This document shows, in pieces, positions 50,375 to 59,980 of a stretch of DNA of 64,000 bases. A program made the translations under genes and the position numbers. The stretch's first letter is position 1, and the number at the start of each line of letters is the position of its first letter. The notes beneath the pieces were generated by a model. That model made no database searches. It saw nothing but the letters and a program-made list of their open reading frames with translations, and was not told the origin of the DNA. Origin of the DNA: Flavobacteriaceae bacterium. Its GTDB lineage: Bacteria > Bacteroidota > Bacteroidia > Flavobacteriales > Flavobacteriaceae. Location of the stretch: positions 1-64,000 of the forward strand of contig JABHWD010000015.1 in assembly GCA_018657955.1 (NCBI GenBank), written 5' to 3'.

Positions 50375-52981
50375 TTGGAAAAAACTGTAAAAAAAGTAAC
50401 TCCATTAATGAAGCAATATAATGCTATTAAAACTAAACACCCTGATGCTATTTTGTTGTTTAGAGTAGGAGATTTTTATGAAACTTTTGGAGAGGACGCT
50501 ATTAAAACATCAAAGATTTTAGATATTATTTTAACAAAAAGAGGTGCAGGGAGTCAAAGTGAAATTGAGCTTGCAGGATTTCCTCACCATTCTTTAAATA
50601 ACTATTTGCCAAAATTAGTTAAGGCAGGAAATAGGGTTGCTATATGTGATCAACTTGAGAACCCTAAGCTCACAAAAACTATTGTAAAAAGAGGTGTAAC
50701 TGAGCTGGTAACACCTGGACTAGCAACAATTGATGGAGTCTTAAATCCAAAGGCAAATAATTTCCTAGCATCTGTATATCTTGGCAATAATATAGGCGTA
50801 TCTTTTTTAGATATATCTACAGGAGAATTTATAATTTCAGAAGGATCAATTGATTATATTGATAAATTATTGCAAAATTTTAATCCTAGTGAAATACTTA
50901 TTTCAAAACAGAAGAAATTAAATTTCTTATCAAAATTTAACAATAACTTTCGATTGTTTTTTCTAGAGGACTGGGTATATCAATATGATTTTGCAATAGA
51001 ATCTCTTTGTAGTCATTTCAAAACAAAATCATTAAAAGGCTTTGGTGTAGAAAAATTAAAAGACGGACTTGTTTCTGCTGGAGCTATAATGCACTACTTG
51101 AGTGAGACTCAACATCAGAAAATTAATCATATTACTTCTATAAACAGAATTCCAAAGGATGATTATGTCTGGATGGATGGATTTACAATTAAAAATTTAG
51201 AAATTTTTCAGTCATTCTCCAGGGATGGTAAAAGTTTAATCGATGTAATTGATAAAACTATTTCTCCCATGGGAGGAAGACTCCTTAAGAGATGGGTTGC
51301 TTTACCATCCAAGAATATTAAGTTAATTCGAAAGAGGCATATGATAGTTAAATATTTGATAGATAATGAAACTTCATTAAACAGTATACAAGAAAACATT
51401 AAGGAAATAGGAGACTTAGAGAGATTAATTTCAAAAGTTGCTACAGGCAAAATAAATCCAAGAGAAATTGTTCAATTAAAAAATTCACTAGCAGCAATAG
51501 AGCCTATTAAAAAATTAATAAAAAGAACAAAAGAAAAATCTTTAAAGGAACTATCAAATTCTTTGGATAATTGCAATCAACTAAGGAAACTTATTGAAAA
51601 AACATTAAATGAAGAAGCTCCAGTTAGTATTTTAAAAGGAAATTCTATTTCCTCAGAATTTTCTAAAGAATTAAAAAACTTGCGTGGTATAGCATTTTCA
51701 AGTAAAGATTTTTTAAATAAAATGTTGCAAGAGCAAAGTGAAATTACAGGGATACCTTCATTAAAAATTTCTTCTAATAATGTTTTTGGTTATTACATTG
51801 AAGTTAGAAACACCCATAAGGATAAAGTCCCAGAACAGTGGATAAGAAAACAAACTTTAGTGAATGCTGAGCGTTATATTACTGATGATTTAAAAAAATA
51901 TGAATCAAAAATTTTAGGAGCAGAAGAGAGAATTTTAAAACTTGAAATAGAGATATTTCAAGGGCTCATTAATAAAATGTATAAGTATATTAAAACAGTT
52001 CAAAATAATGCTTTAATTATTTCCCAATTAGATTGTTTCTCATCATTTGCTCAAACTGCTAAAGAAAATAGTTATTGTATGCCAGAGATAGACGAATCAT
52101 ATGATATAAATATTGTTAAAGGGAGACATGCAGTCATAGAAGCACAGTTGGCAGCTGAAAACCCTTATGTAGCAAATGATTTATTTTTAGACAGAGAAAA
52201 GCAGCAGATAATTATGATTACAGGGCCAAATATGTCTGGAAAATCTGCTCTTTTAAGACAAACTGCATTAATAGTTGTTATGGCTCAAATTGGATCCTTT
52301 GTTCCTGCAGAAAATTTAAAAATGGGAATAATTGATAAAATATTTACTAGAGTTGGCGCTAGCGATAATATATCTATGGGAGAATCTACTTTTATGGTAG
52401 AGATGAATGAGGCAGCTACAATTCTTAATAATATTTCTGATAGAAGTTTAATACTCCTTGATGAAATTGGTAGAGGGACTAGTACATATGATGGAATTTC
52501 AATAGCTTGGGCTATTAGTGAATTTATTCATGATCATTCAACTAAAGCAAAAACTCTTTTTGCAACACATTATCACGAGCTTAATGAAATGACTTTATCA
52601 TATGATAGAATCAAAAACTTTAATGTTTCTATAAAAGAAGAAAAAAATGATGTTTTATTTTTAAGGAAGTTAATTCCTGGGGGCAGTGAACATAGTTTTG
52701 GCATACACGTTGCAAAAATGGCCGGAATGCCAAGAAAAGTCTTAAACAAGGCTAATTCTATATTGAGAAAACTAGAAAAATCTCATTCTAATGAACAGCT
52801 TAATAAAGATATAAAATCAATTAAGAGTGATATTCAATTAGAATTTTTTAAACTTGATGATCCAGCTTTAGAGGAAATAAAAGAGGAGTTGTTAGATATT
52901 GATATTAATTCAATGACTCCTATGGAAGCATTATTAAAATTAAGTGAAATAAAAAGGAAAATTAACGATTCAAAAGATTAG
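50375..52981 (+). CDS. mutS: DNA mismatch repair protein MutS (TTG start)
   Basis: KKVTPLMKQYNAIKTKHPDAILLFRVGDFYETF, ITGPNMSGKSALLRQTALIV, LLDEIGRGTSTYDG. Confidence 0.97.
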   Translation: MEKTVKKVTPLMKQYNAIKTKHPDAILLFRVGDFYETFGEDAIKTSKILDIILTKRGAGSQSEIELAGFPHHSLNNYLPKLVKAGNRVAICDQLENPKLTKTIVKRGVTELVTPGLATIDGVLNPKANNFLASVYLGNNIGVSFLDISTGEFIISEGSIDYIDKLLQNFNPSEILISKQKKLNFLSKFNNNFRLFFLEDWVYQYDFAIESLCSHFKTKSLKGFGVEKLKDGLVSAGAIMHYLSETQHQKINHITSINRIPKDDYVWMDGFTIKNLEIFQSFSRDGKSLIDVIDKTISPMGGRLLKRWVALPSKNIKLIRKRHMIVKYLIDNETSLNSIQENIKEIGDLERLISKVATGKINPREIVQLKNSLAAIEPIKKLIKRTKEKSLKELSNSLDNCNQLRKLIEKTLNEEAPVSILKGNSISSEFSKELKNLRGIAFSSKDFLNKMLQEQSEITGIPSLKISSNNVFGYYIEVRNTHKDKVPEQWIRKQTLVNAERYITDDLKKYESKILGAEERILKLEIEIFQGLINKMYKYIKTVQNNALIISQLDCFSSFAQTAKENSYCMPEIDESYDINIVKGRHAVIEAQLAAENPYVANDLFLDREKQQIIMITGPNMSGKSALLRQTALIVVMAQIGSFVPAENLKMGIIDKIFTRVGASDNISMGESTFMVEMNEAATILNNISDRSLILLDEIGRGTSTYDGISIAWAISEFIHDHSTKAKTLFATHYHELNEMTLSYDRIKNFNVSIKEEKNDVLFLRKLIPGGSEHSFGIHVAKMAGMPRKVLNKANSILRKLEKSHSNEQLNKDIKSIKSDIQLEFFKLDDPALEEIKEELLDIDINSMTPMEALLKLSEIKRKINDSKD

Positions 52982-53010
52982 AAGAGTACAATCGTTTTTT
53001 TAAAATTCTC

Positions 53011-53040
53011 TTTGCTTTTACCTAAATTGTTATAAATTTG
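53011..53040 (+). promoter_or_regulatory. Promoter of the tRNA-Gly/tRNA-Leu transcript
   Basis: TTTG (53011-53014) - N18 - TAAATTTG (53033-53040), about 38 nt before tRNA-Gly. Confidence 0.65.
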
Positions 53041-53077
53041 CATCCGCACTAAGATAGTGTACGTTCATTTAAATAAT

Positions 53078-53152
53078 GCGAAAGTAGCTCAGGGGTAGAG
53101 CATCACCTTGCCAAGGTGGGGGTCGCGGGTTCAAATCCCGTCTTTCGCTCCA
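53078..53152 (+). tRNA. tRNA-Gly (anticodon GCC), CCA encoded
   Basis: Acceptor GCGAAAG/CTTTCGC, anticodon loop CCTTGCCAAGG, T-arm CGGGTTCAAATCCCG, terminal CCA. Confidence 0.95.
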
Positions 53153-53173
53153 GAAGATACTATTCTATATAAT

Positions 53174-53259
53174 GCTGAAGTGGTGGAATTGGTAGACACG
53201 TTGGACTTAAAATCCAATGGATAGTAATATCCGTGCGGGTTCAAGTCCCGCCTTCAGTA
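53174..53259 (+). tRNA. tRNA-Leu (anticodon UAA)
   Basis: Class II tRNA: GCTGAAG/CTTCAGT, anticodon stem-loop TTGGACTTAAAATCCAA, variable arm, GCGGGTTCAAGTCCCGC. Confidence 0.95.
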
Positions 53260-53262
53260 CAC

Positions 53263-53302
53263 AACGGGACAAATTTTCTTTTTGAGATTTGTCCCGTTTT
53301 TT
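53263..53302 (+). terminator. Strong intrinsic terminator after tRNA-Leu
   Basis: Perfect 12-bp stem AACGGGACAAAT (53263-53274) / ATTTGTCCCGTT (53287-53298) plus T run. Confidence 0.95.
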
Positions 53303-53337
53303 GTTTATTATCTTCTTCCCATATAAAACAGGTGAAC

Positions 53338-55266
53338 TTAATTAATGTGTTTCATTACATCAATAGCAGCTCGTGACCCTTCAATAAGTGCCAGAGTGTG
53401 CGACATATAACCGCTGAGTTCTGAATGACCAAATTGAATTCGTCCAAATCCTTTTCTTACAACCTCTTTAGGTGCTTCCTCGCCGTTTATACCAAAATGA
53501 AATCCTGGTTGTGGCGATATATAAGCGTGCCCCCAACGATTTAAAACAATACCTGCAATATCACGCTCGGCATTAAACCCATATCCTGCAAACATTTCGG
53601 TCATTTGTTCAACGACTTCTTGCTCGTATTGCGCATAGGATTTTCTAAGTAGTTCCGCTCGTCCTAGTACGCCTTGCACCTTAATGGGGTAACCCGGGTT
53701 GTTAAATGGCACATAAAAGGTGATAACTGCTGGTTTTTCTGGGTCAAAAGGTTGGGTTAGCTCACCCGTAATCATGGGTCTGCGAATTGAAAAAAAACGT
53801 CCAAATCCTTCAAACCATCTACCCGATGAAATGCCAAGCTTATCTAAAAAGCGCCAATTGCGTACTGCGACGTTAACCACAAGAATAGGTGAATGATGAA
53901 ATTGGCTATAAGCCGTTTTAATAGAATCTGGTATATCACTGACAATATTCTGCGCTACCCATCCACCAATTCCCAGCACAACAGTTTTCGCTTTTATTTT
54001 CTTAATCTTACCATCAACATGGTAGCATACGTTTACATAGTCTGCATTCTTGGCTAACCCCTCATGACTTATATCTATTGCTGTAGCATTTAAACGCATG
54101 CGGATTGGGTTTTCAGTGTTGTCCAAAGTCGAAAAATTGATGGGATTAAAAAGAATCTCTTCAAATGATTTTCCACCTTTTATGCTTTTTGGAATGAGAT
54201 ATTTTATAATATGCCTAAAAATACCAGCATTACCTCCCGGAAAACTGTAGGCACCCACATCATGATCATTTTTACTTTTATCGTAAGTATAGCGTGCTTG
54301 TGTCCCTGGCATTTCAAGTAATTTAGCAGCATAGCCTGAGTATACATCAGCTCCTACTCCTCCCATAGAAATAGCTAGAATTGGATCAAAATACTCGGTT
54401 ACCTCTGGGCTAAAACCCATGACTTTTTCTAATAGATCTTTATAGGACATGCTGTCTAGCCAGTGGTCTAAATCTGCACCCGTATAGTAATCCTTTTTAT
54501 CGTCAAAAACACGATTCAATTCTGCTTTGAATTTGTCAGACCAGGGCAATCTAGCTAACTTATCGGCCCTTGGATTAATAACCCAAGGTGTTTTTGAATC
54601 CTTGCCCATAAAATAACCAGTGTCGTAACGCTCTTCTTCCCAAAACACACCGTAATAGTTTTCGAGTGGAGCACGCACTTTAGTCTTTTTTGGATCTTGT
54701 TTAACAAAATCATAATCAAATGGGAGGCCGGTATCTTTATAAATATTGGCTATCAACCCGCCACTGTCTTTGAGTGGGGGTCCAAAATCGTTAGAACCCT
54801 GGGGCCCATATAATTTGTATCCATCTACGTCAAATTCATTTTGTTTTGCTTCACCACCAAAAACCGGATGGTTTTCCAGAATGAGACATTTTTTAGTGTT
54901 ACCATATTTTTTATAAAATTCGTAGGCAGCTCCAATACCAGAAAATCCCCCACCAATGATGACCATGTCGTATTCTTCACCGGTTTCCTCTGCGTCTGCA
55001 CGCATTTTATTGGTAAACCCGTCTCTTATTAAATGGGCTGCGTCTCTGGTGGAAGCTACATTGCCGTTAGAAATGGCATAATCACCTACTCCGCCGTAAC
55101 CGGTCCAGGAGTCATTAATCACACCATGTGGATCCTTAGACACCGTATTTATTACATCTTTACATGAGTATAGAAGTGCAGCTCCAACTCCAACTAAGGT
55201 GCCGCCTATAAAATCCCTACGACTAATATTAGCATTAAGTTTTATCTTTATCTTTTTTTTTGCCAT
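53338..55266 (-). CDS. FAD-dependent oxidoreductase with Tat signal (spermidine dehydrogenase-like)
   Basis: SRRDFIGGTLVGVGAALLYSC twin-arginine region; YDMVIIGGGFSGIGAAYEFYKKYGN dinucleotide-binding motif. Confidence 0.8.
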   Translation of the reverse strand: MAKKKIKIKLNANISRRDFIGGTLVGVGAALLYSCKDVINTVSKDPHGVINDSWTGYGGVGDYAISNGNVASTRDAAHLIRDGFTNKMRADAEETGEEYDMVIIGGGFSGIGAAYEFYKKYGNTKKCLILENHPVFGGEAKQNEFDVDGYKLYGPQGSNDFGPPLKDSGGLIANIYKDTGLPFDYDFVKQDPKKTKVRAPLENYYGVFWEEERYDTGYFMGKDSKTPWVINPRADKLARLPWSDKFKAELNRVFDDKKDYYTGADLDHWLDSMSYKDLLEKVMGFSPEVTEYFDPILAISMGGVGADVYSGYAAKLLEMPGTQARYTYDKSKNDHDVGAYSFPGGNAGIFRHIIKYLIPKSIKGGKSFEEILFNPINFSTLDNTENPIRMRLNATAIDISHEGLAKNADYVNVCYHVDGKIKKIKAKTVVLGIGGWVAQNIVSDIPDSIKTAYSQFHHSPILVVNVAVRNWRFLDKLGISSGRWFEGFGRFFSIRRPMITGELTQPFDPEKPAVITFYVPFNNPGYPIKVQGVLGRAELLRKSYAQYEQEVVEQMTEMFAGYGFNAERDIAGIVLNRWGHAYISPQPGFHFGINGEEAPKEVVRKGFGRIQFGHSELSGYMSHTLALIEGSRAAIDVMKHIN

Positions 55267-55485
55267 CTTATATTTTTTGATAACAGATTTTAAAACAATA
55301 CATATTAACTTCCATTGAGAATTAACTTACTCGAAAAGTAATATTGTTTATTTTGAAACCTGAAAAGCTATGCTGCTATTAGGTTGTAGAAACGAAGATA
55401 ATAAAAGTAGGAGGATTTTTTACGTGAGAAAACTAAGGGAGACCGTATCAAGAATATGAGCTGCCAAAAACATGTTTATTTATTA

Positions 55486-57234
55486 TTAAAATCTATTTTT
55501 TCTTCTTTTCTTTCTTGAATTACCACTTGATTTGAAATCCCTATCAGATTTTCCTCTTCTTTTATTTTTTGAAGAATGTGATCTATTTCTATTTTGTTTA
55601 GAGGGTCGTGCTTCAATTTTATCATCAGTTTCTTTTATAGATAAATCATTTCCTCTAAAATTAATTTTTTTAATTCCTTTACTTAAATCAGTACTTAGAC
55701 TTTTATCCATCTCAAATATTGTATGATCCCCTCTAATGTCTATTTTTCCAATTTCAATTTGATTAGATTTCATTACTCTATTTATTAATGAAATTAATTC
55801 TATAGGAGAGATACCTTTCTTCCTCCCAATGCTAATTGAATAATTAACAAAGGAATTCCTATTTGACTTCCCATTTTTAAATTTTGAATCTGATCTACTT
55901 TTTACTTCTTTATTATTTATATTATTTGAATTCTTATAATATTCTAAAAACCTATTAAATTCTGCTGAAACAAAATGTTTTATCAAATCCTCTCTACTAA
56001 GCCATTCAAGTTTTTTATATATATCATCTAAATATGGTTCAATTTGTTTATTATCAACCTTAACCTTTTCAATTTTTTCAATTAATTTAAAAAGTTGTTT
56101 AGAGCAAATATCTTTTCCTGTAGGAACTTCTTTTTTTAAAAATTTAATTTGACTCTTATTCTCAATTGATTTAATTTTTCTACTTTCTCTGCTATTGCTA
56201 ATGGCAATAGAGATTCCACTTTTACCAGCTCTTCCAGTTCGTCCGCTTCTATGAGTATATATTTCAGGGTCATCTGGAAGAGAATAATTAATTATATGAG
56301 TTAAATCCTCGACATCTAAACCTCTTGCTGCAACATCTGTGGCAATAAGCATTTGTAATGATTTATCTCTAAACCTAGACATTACTTCATCTCTTTGGCC
56401 TTGGGAAAGATCTCCATGAATAGCATCTGCATTGTAACCATCATTAATAAATTTATTTGTTATTTCTTTTGTTTGGCGTCTTGTTCTACAGAATACTATT
56501 CCGTAAATATTTGGATTATAATCCGCTATTCTTTTTAAAGCTTCATATTTATGCCTAGAGCTAATATCATAAATATGGTGTTCAACATTTTTTGCTGCAG
56601 AATTTTTTTTTGCTACAGCAATCTCTTTTGCATCCTTCATATACTTTTTAGAAATTGATATTACTTCTTTTGACATAGTGGCTGAAAATAACATAGTTTG
56701 CCTGTTGTTAGAGGTTTTATCTAAGATAAAGTCTAGATCATCTTTAAACCCCATACTTAACATTTCATCAGCTTCATCTAAAACCACTCTATTAACTATA
56801 TCTAGTTTTAATATTTTACGTTTAATTAGATCTTTAGTTCTACCGGGTGTTCCAACTATTATTTGAATACCTTTTTTAATTGATTTTATCTGATTTTCAA
56901 TTTTTGTCCCACCATATACAGGCAATACTTTAACATAATCAAGGTATTTAGAAAATGCTATTAGATCTTTAGCAATTTGAATGCATAATTCTCTTGTTGG
57001 ACATAATACAATTGCTTGTACGTGTTTTATTTTTGGATCTATCTGTTGAATGATAGGTAGTCCAAAAGCAGCTGTTTTCCCTGTACCAGTTTGAGCTAGT
57101 GATATTAAATCTTGACGGCTTGTTAAGAGACAAGGTATAGATTCTTTTTGAATAGGAGTTGGCGTTTCAAATCCCATTTCTTGAATAGATTTAAGTAATT
57201 CTTTATTGACCCCTATATCTTTAAAATTTGCCAT
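55486..57234 (-). CDS. DEAD-box RNA helicase with DbpA-type RNA-binding domain and basic tail
   Basis: AQTGTGKTAAFGLP, VLDEADEML, SATM, HRSGRTGRAGKSG; C-terminal KKGISPIELISLINR. Confidence 0.95.
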   Translation of the reverse strand: MANFKDIGVNKELLKSIQEMGFETPTPIQKESIPCLLTSRQDLISLAQTGTGKTAAFGLPIIQQIDPKIKHVQAIVLCPTRELCIQIAKDLIAFSKYLDYVKVLPVYGGTKIENQIKSIKKGIQIIVGTPGRTKDLIKRKILKLDIVNRVVLDEADEMLSMGFKDDLDFILDKTSNNRQTMLFSATMSKEVISISKKYMKDAKEIAVAKKNSAAKNVEHHIYDISSRHKYEALKRIADYNPNIYGIVFCRTRRQTKEITNKFINDGYNADAIHGDLSQGQRDEVMSRFRDKSLQMLIATDVAARGLDVEDLTHIINYSLPDDPEIYTHRSGRTGRAGKSGISIAISNSRESRKIKSIENKSQIKFLKKEVPTGKDICSKQLFKLIEKIEKVKVDNKQIEPYLDDIYKKLEWLSREDLIKHFVSAEFNRFLEYYKNSNNINNKEVKSRSDSKFKNGKSNRNSFVNYSISIGRKKGISPIELISLINRVMKSNQIEIGKIDIRGDHTIFEMDKSLSTDLSKGIKKINFRGNDLSIKETDDKIEARPSKQNRNRSHSSKNKRRGKSDRDFKSSGNSRKKRRKNRF

Positions 57235-57290
57235 GTTTTCGTTAAAGGGTGCAAAGGTCGACTATTTAGTTGGTTATTATCTTATATATA

Positions 57291-58634
57291 TTATTTTTTA
57301 ATAAGTTTTTGAGTATATGAATTATTGATTTGCATAAAATATATACCAGCATTTAATTTGGATATATTTAATTCTTGTGAAGAATAATTATTATGTTCAA
57401 TAACTGTTCGGCCATTAATATCATATATGATCAAATCAAATGGTTCACTGTAATTATTAAATAAAATTACTCCCTCCGTTGGGTTTGGATAAAAATTTAG
57501 TTTGTTTTGATCAACTGAATTTAAACCTAGCGCAGCATCAGTTATCTTATAAATACCACCATTTATAGAAGCTACATATAGCTCTCCATTTATATCCTCT
57601 CCAAAAGTCACCCACTCTCCGGTTGCATTTGGACTATCTAAATACATATCCCATGAATCTGAGCTAGAATTATATGAAAGCATACCAATTTCTTGGCTAC
57701 AATAATCAGCAAAGAAATATGCTCCATTCATTCCACTAATTTGACTTCCTCTGTAAATATATCCTCCAGTTATTGAACATTTATAGAACCCGCTATTACT
57801 ATGTGAATATTCGCTAACAGGGAAGGTTAATGTACTCGAATCTGGACAATTAGAGCTTGTGTTAAATGTGTGATTTCCCTCATAACATCTCCAACCGTAG
57901 TTTAATCCTCCAGTATCATCTGTAACCAAGTTGATTTCCTCCCATGTATATTGTCCTACATCAGCAATCCATAAATCTCCATTAGTATCAAAGGAGAACT
58001 TCCAAGGATTTCTTAGCCCACTTGCCCATATTTCATCTCCATAAGGATTATCATTAGGTATAGCATAAGGAGAACCACTATCAACATCTATTCTAAGCAT
58101 TTTCCCTAATAGAGAATTTAGGTTTTGAGAATAATTATTTGGATCACCTCCACTTCCTCCATCCCCCATCCCTATATATAAATATCCGTCGGGACCAAAA
58201 TTAATACAACCACCATTATGATTACTATATGGCTGATTAATGGTTAAAAGTATAGTTTCGCTTGTGTCTGCAATTTCAGAATTAGAACTTACGCTATATT
58301 TAGCAATAACTGTATTTCCACTATTGTTTATATAATTAACAAAGAAATATGGTGTTGAAGGATAATTTGGATGAAATGCAAGCCCTAATAATCCTCTCTC
58401 ACCTCCATAATAAACTTTGTCTTTTATATCTAAAAAAGGAGTTGAGTTAACGGTTCCATTTGAATTTAATATTTTTATTTCTCCAGGTTGCTCAACAATA
58501 AAAAGCCTATCATCCCCTGCATGTTTAATTTCAACGGGACTATCAAATGATGTCCCAAAACTCTCTAGAGTAACATTTTGAGCATAGATATTATTAAATA
58601 ATAATAGTATGCAAAGAATTAATATTTTTTTCAT
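57291..58634 (-). CDS. PQQ-dependent sugar dehydrogenase-like secreted protein with T9SS C-terminal sorting domain
   Basis: GGERGLLGLAFHPNYPSTPYFFVNY, GDGGSGGDPNNYSQNLNSLLGKMLRID; C-terminal LNFYPNPTEGVILF...LNAGIYFMQI...QKLIKK. Confidence 0.93.
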   Translation of the reverse strand: MKKILILCILLLFNNIYAQNVTLESFGTSFDSPVEIKHAGDDRLFIVEQPGEIKILNSNGTVNSTPFLDIKDKVYYGGERGLLGLAFHPNYPSTPYFFVNYINNSGNTVIAKYSVSSNSEIADTSETILLTINQPYSNHNGGCINFGPDGYLYIGMGDGGSGGDPNNYSQNLNSLLGKMLRIDVDSGSPYAIPNDNPYGDEIWASGLRNPWKFSFDTNGDLWIADVGQYTWEEINLVTDDTGGLNYGWRCYEGNHTFNTSSNCPDSSTLTFPVSEYSHSNSGFYKCSITGGYIYRGSQISGMNGAYFFADYCSQEIGMLSYNSSSDSWDMYLDSPNATGEWVTFGEDINGELYVASINGGIYKITDAALGLNSVDQNKLNFYPNPTEGVILFNNYSEPFDLIIYDINGRTVIEHNNYSSQELNISKLNAGIYFMQINNSYTQKLIKK

Positions 58635-58642
58635 TTTTCCAT

Positions 58643-59866
58643 TTATAAATAGTTCATAATTTTATTGGTTGCTCCTTTATTATCCAAAACAAAATTAGAA
58701 TTTATTAGCCCAATTTTATTAGCTGCTAATTTATTTTTAGATAAGTAATCTACACGATCTTTAAATTCTTGATCATTTTTAATACTAAACATTCCTCCAA
58801 GTTCAATCATTTGTTTTGCTTCAGAGAATTTAGAGTAGTTTTTGCCAATTATAATTGGAACTCCATAAATGGCCGGTTCTAATGTATTGTGCAAGCCAGA
58901 AGGTCCCATTCCACCACCAATATATACCATATCTGCATATTTATATAATCTTGCCAGGATTCCAACATTATCAATTATTAAAACATCACTTTTATTATTT
59001 TTTTCAGAAAATTCCGAATATAATATTGAAGTTTGGGATATTGATTCCCTTAATTTGCTGATTTTTTGTTTATTTATTTCATGAGGCACAAGAATAAATT
59101 TAAAATCTTGTTCACATGTATTAATATAATTAACTAATATTCTTTCATCTTCCTCCCAAATGCTACCTGCAACCATGCATAATTTATTTCCTTTAAAACC
59201 TTCTATGATCTCTATAGAATCATCTTGACTCATTGTATCGTATACTCTATCAAATCGAGTGTCTCCACATAGATATGTATTATTGTGTCCTAGGTTTTGA
59301 ATTATTTTCTTTGATTTCTCATCTTGAACTAAAATATAATCAAATTTTAAAATACTATTGGCTAGGAAGTTAAAAGGCCATAAAAATTTAAGCTGCCCTT
59401 CTCTAAATAATCCACATATCAATGCAGACTTAATATTATATTTTTTAATATATTTTATATAGTTTGGCCAGATTTCATTTTTTACAAAAACTACTAGTTT
59501 TGGTTTTATTGCAGTTATGAATTTTTTAGCATTTCTATTTGAATCAATGGGAAGATAAATGACTAAATCCGCAATACTAGATGCTTTTTTTACTTCATAT
59601 CCAGAAGGGGATAAGAAGGTTAATATAATTTTATGATCATTATATTTTTCTTTAAGACATTTAAAAACTGGCAGCCCTTGCTCATATTCACCTAAGGATG
59701 AGCAATGTACCCAAATGACCTTATCATTTTCATTAATTAAAGATTGAATCGTATTAAAAGACTCCTTTCTTCCAATTAATCCAAGTCTAATCTTTCTGTT
59801 AAATCTAGATAAGATTCTAATAAAAATTTCTGTTATGTTAACTAATAAATTATAAATAATCTTAAT
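58643..59866 (-). CDS. kdtA: 3-deoxy-D-manno-octulosonic acid transferase, probable ATT (59866) or ATA (59869) start; ORF-track start 59422 truncates the N-terminal domain
   Basis: Reverse-strand reading gives MKIIYNLLVNITEIFIRILSRFNRKIRLGLIGRKESFNTIQSL..VIWVHCSSLGEYEQGLPVFKCLKEKYNDHKIILTFLSPSGYEVKK..IWPNYIKYIKKYNIKSALICGLFREGQ, continuous with the annotated ORF. Confidence 0.85.
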   Translation of the reverse strand: MKIIYNLLVNITEIFIRILSRFNRKIRLGLIGRKESFNTIQSLINENDKVIWVHCSSLGEYEQGLPVFKCLKEKYNDHKIILTFLSPSGYEVKKASSIADLVIYLPIDSNRNAKKFITAIKPKLVVFVKNEIWPNYIKYIKKYNIKSALICGLFREGQLKFLWPFNFLANSILKFDYILVQDEKSKKIIQNLGHNNTYLCGDTRFDRVYDTMSQDDSIEIIEGFKGNKLCMVAGSIWEEDERILVNYINTCEQDFKFILVPHEINKQKISKLRESISQTSILYSEFSEKNNKSDVLIIDNVGILARLYKYADMVYIGGGMGPSGLHNTLEPAIYGVPIIIGKNYSKFSEAKQMIELGGMFSIKNDQEFKDRVDYLSKNKLAANKIGLINSNFVLDNKGATNKIMNYL

Positions 59867-59980
59867 TATATTTTTAGCTAAAGTACATTACTTAATATAA
59901 ATATTTAATTTTTATATTAAAATAATCATCTAAAATAAATTCCTATATTAGTTAATTCATACTAATTAAAAAAAATAAAA

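Noticed and set aside
55267-55485. Possible second attachment site (duplicated tRNA-Leu 3' end) flanking the FAD oxidoreductase islet
   Set aside because: I looked for a copy of GGGTTCAAGTCCCGCCTTCAG in this interval and saw none; integrase-mediated insertion is not supported.
58855-59084. Plus-strand ORFs of 68 and 71 aa opposite kdtA
   Set aside because: Antisense overlap with clear kdtA coding sequence; no family recognised.
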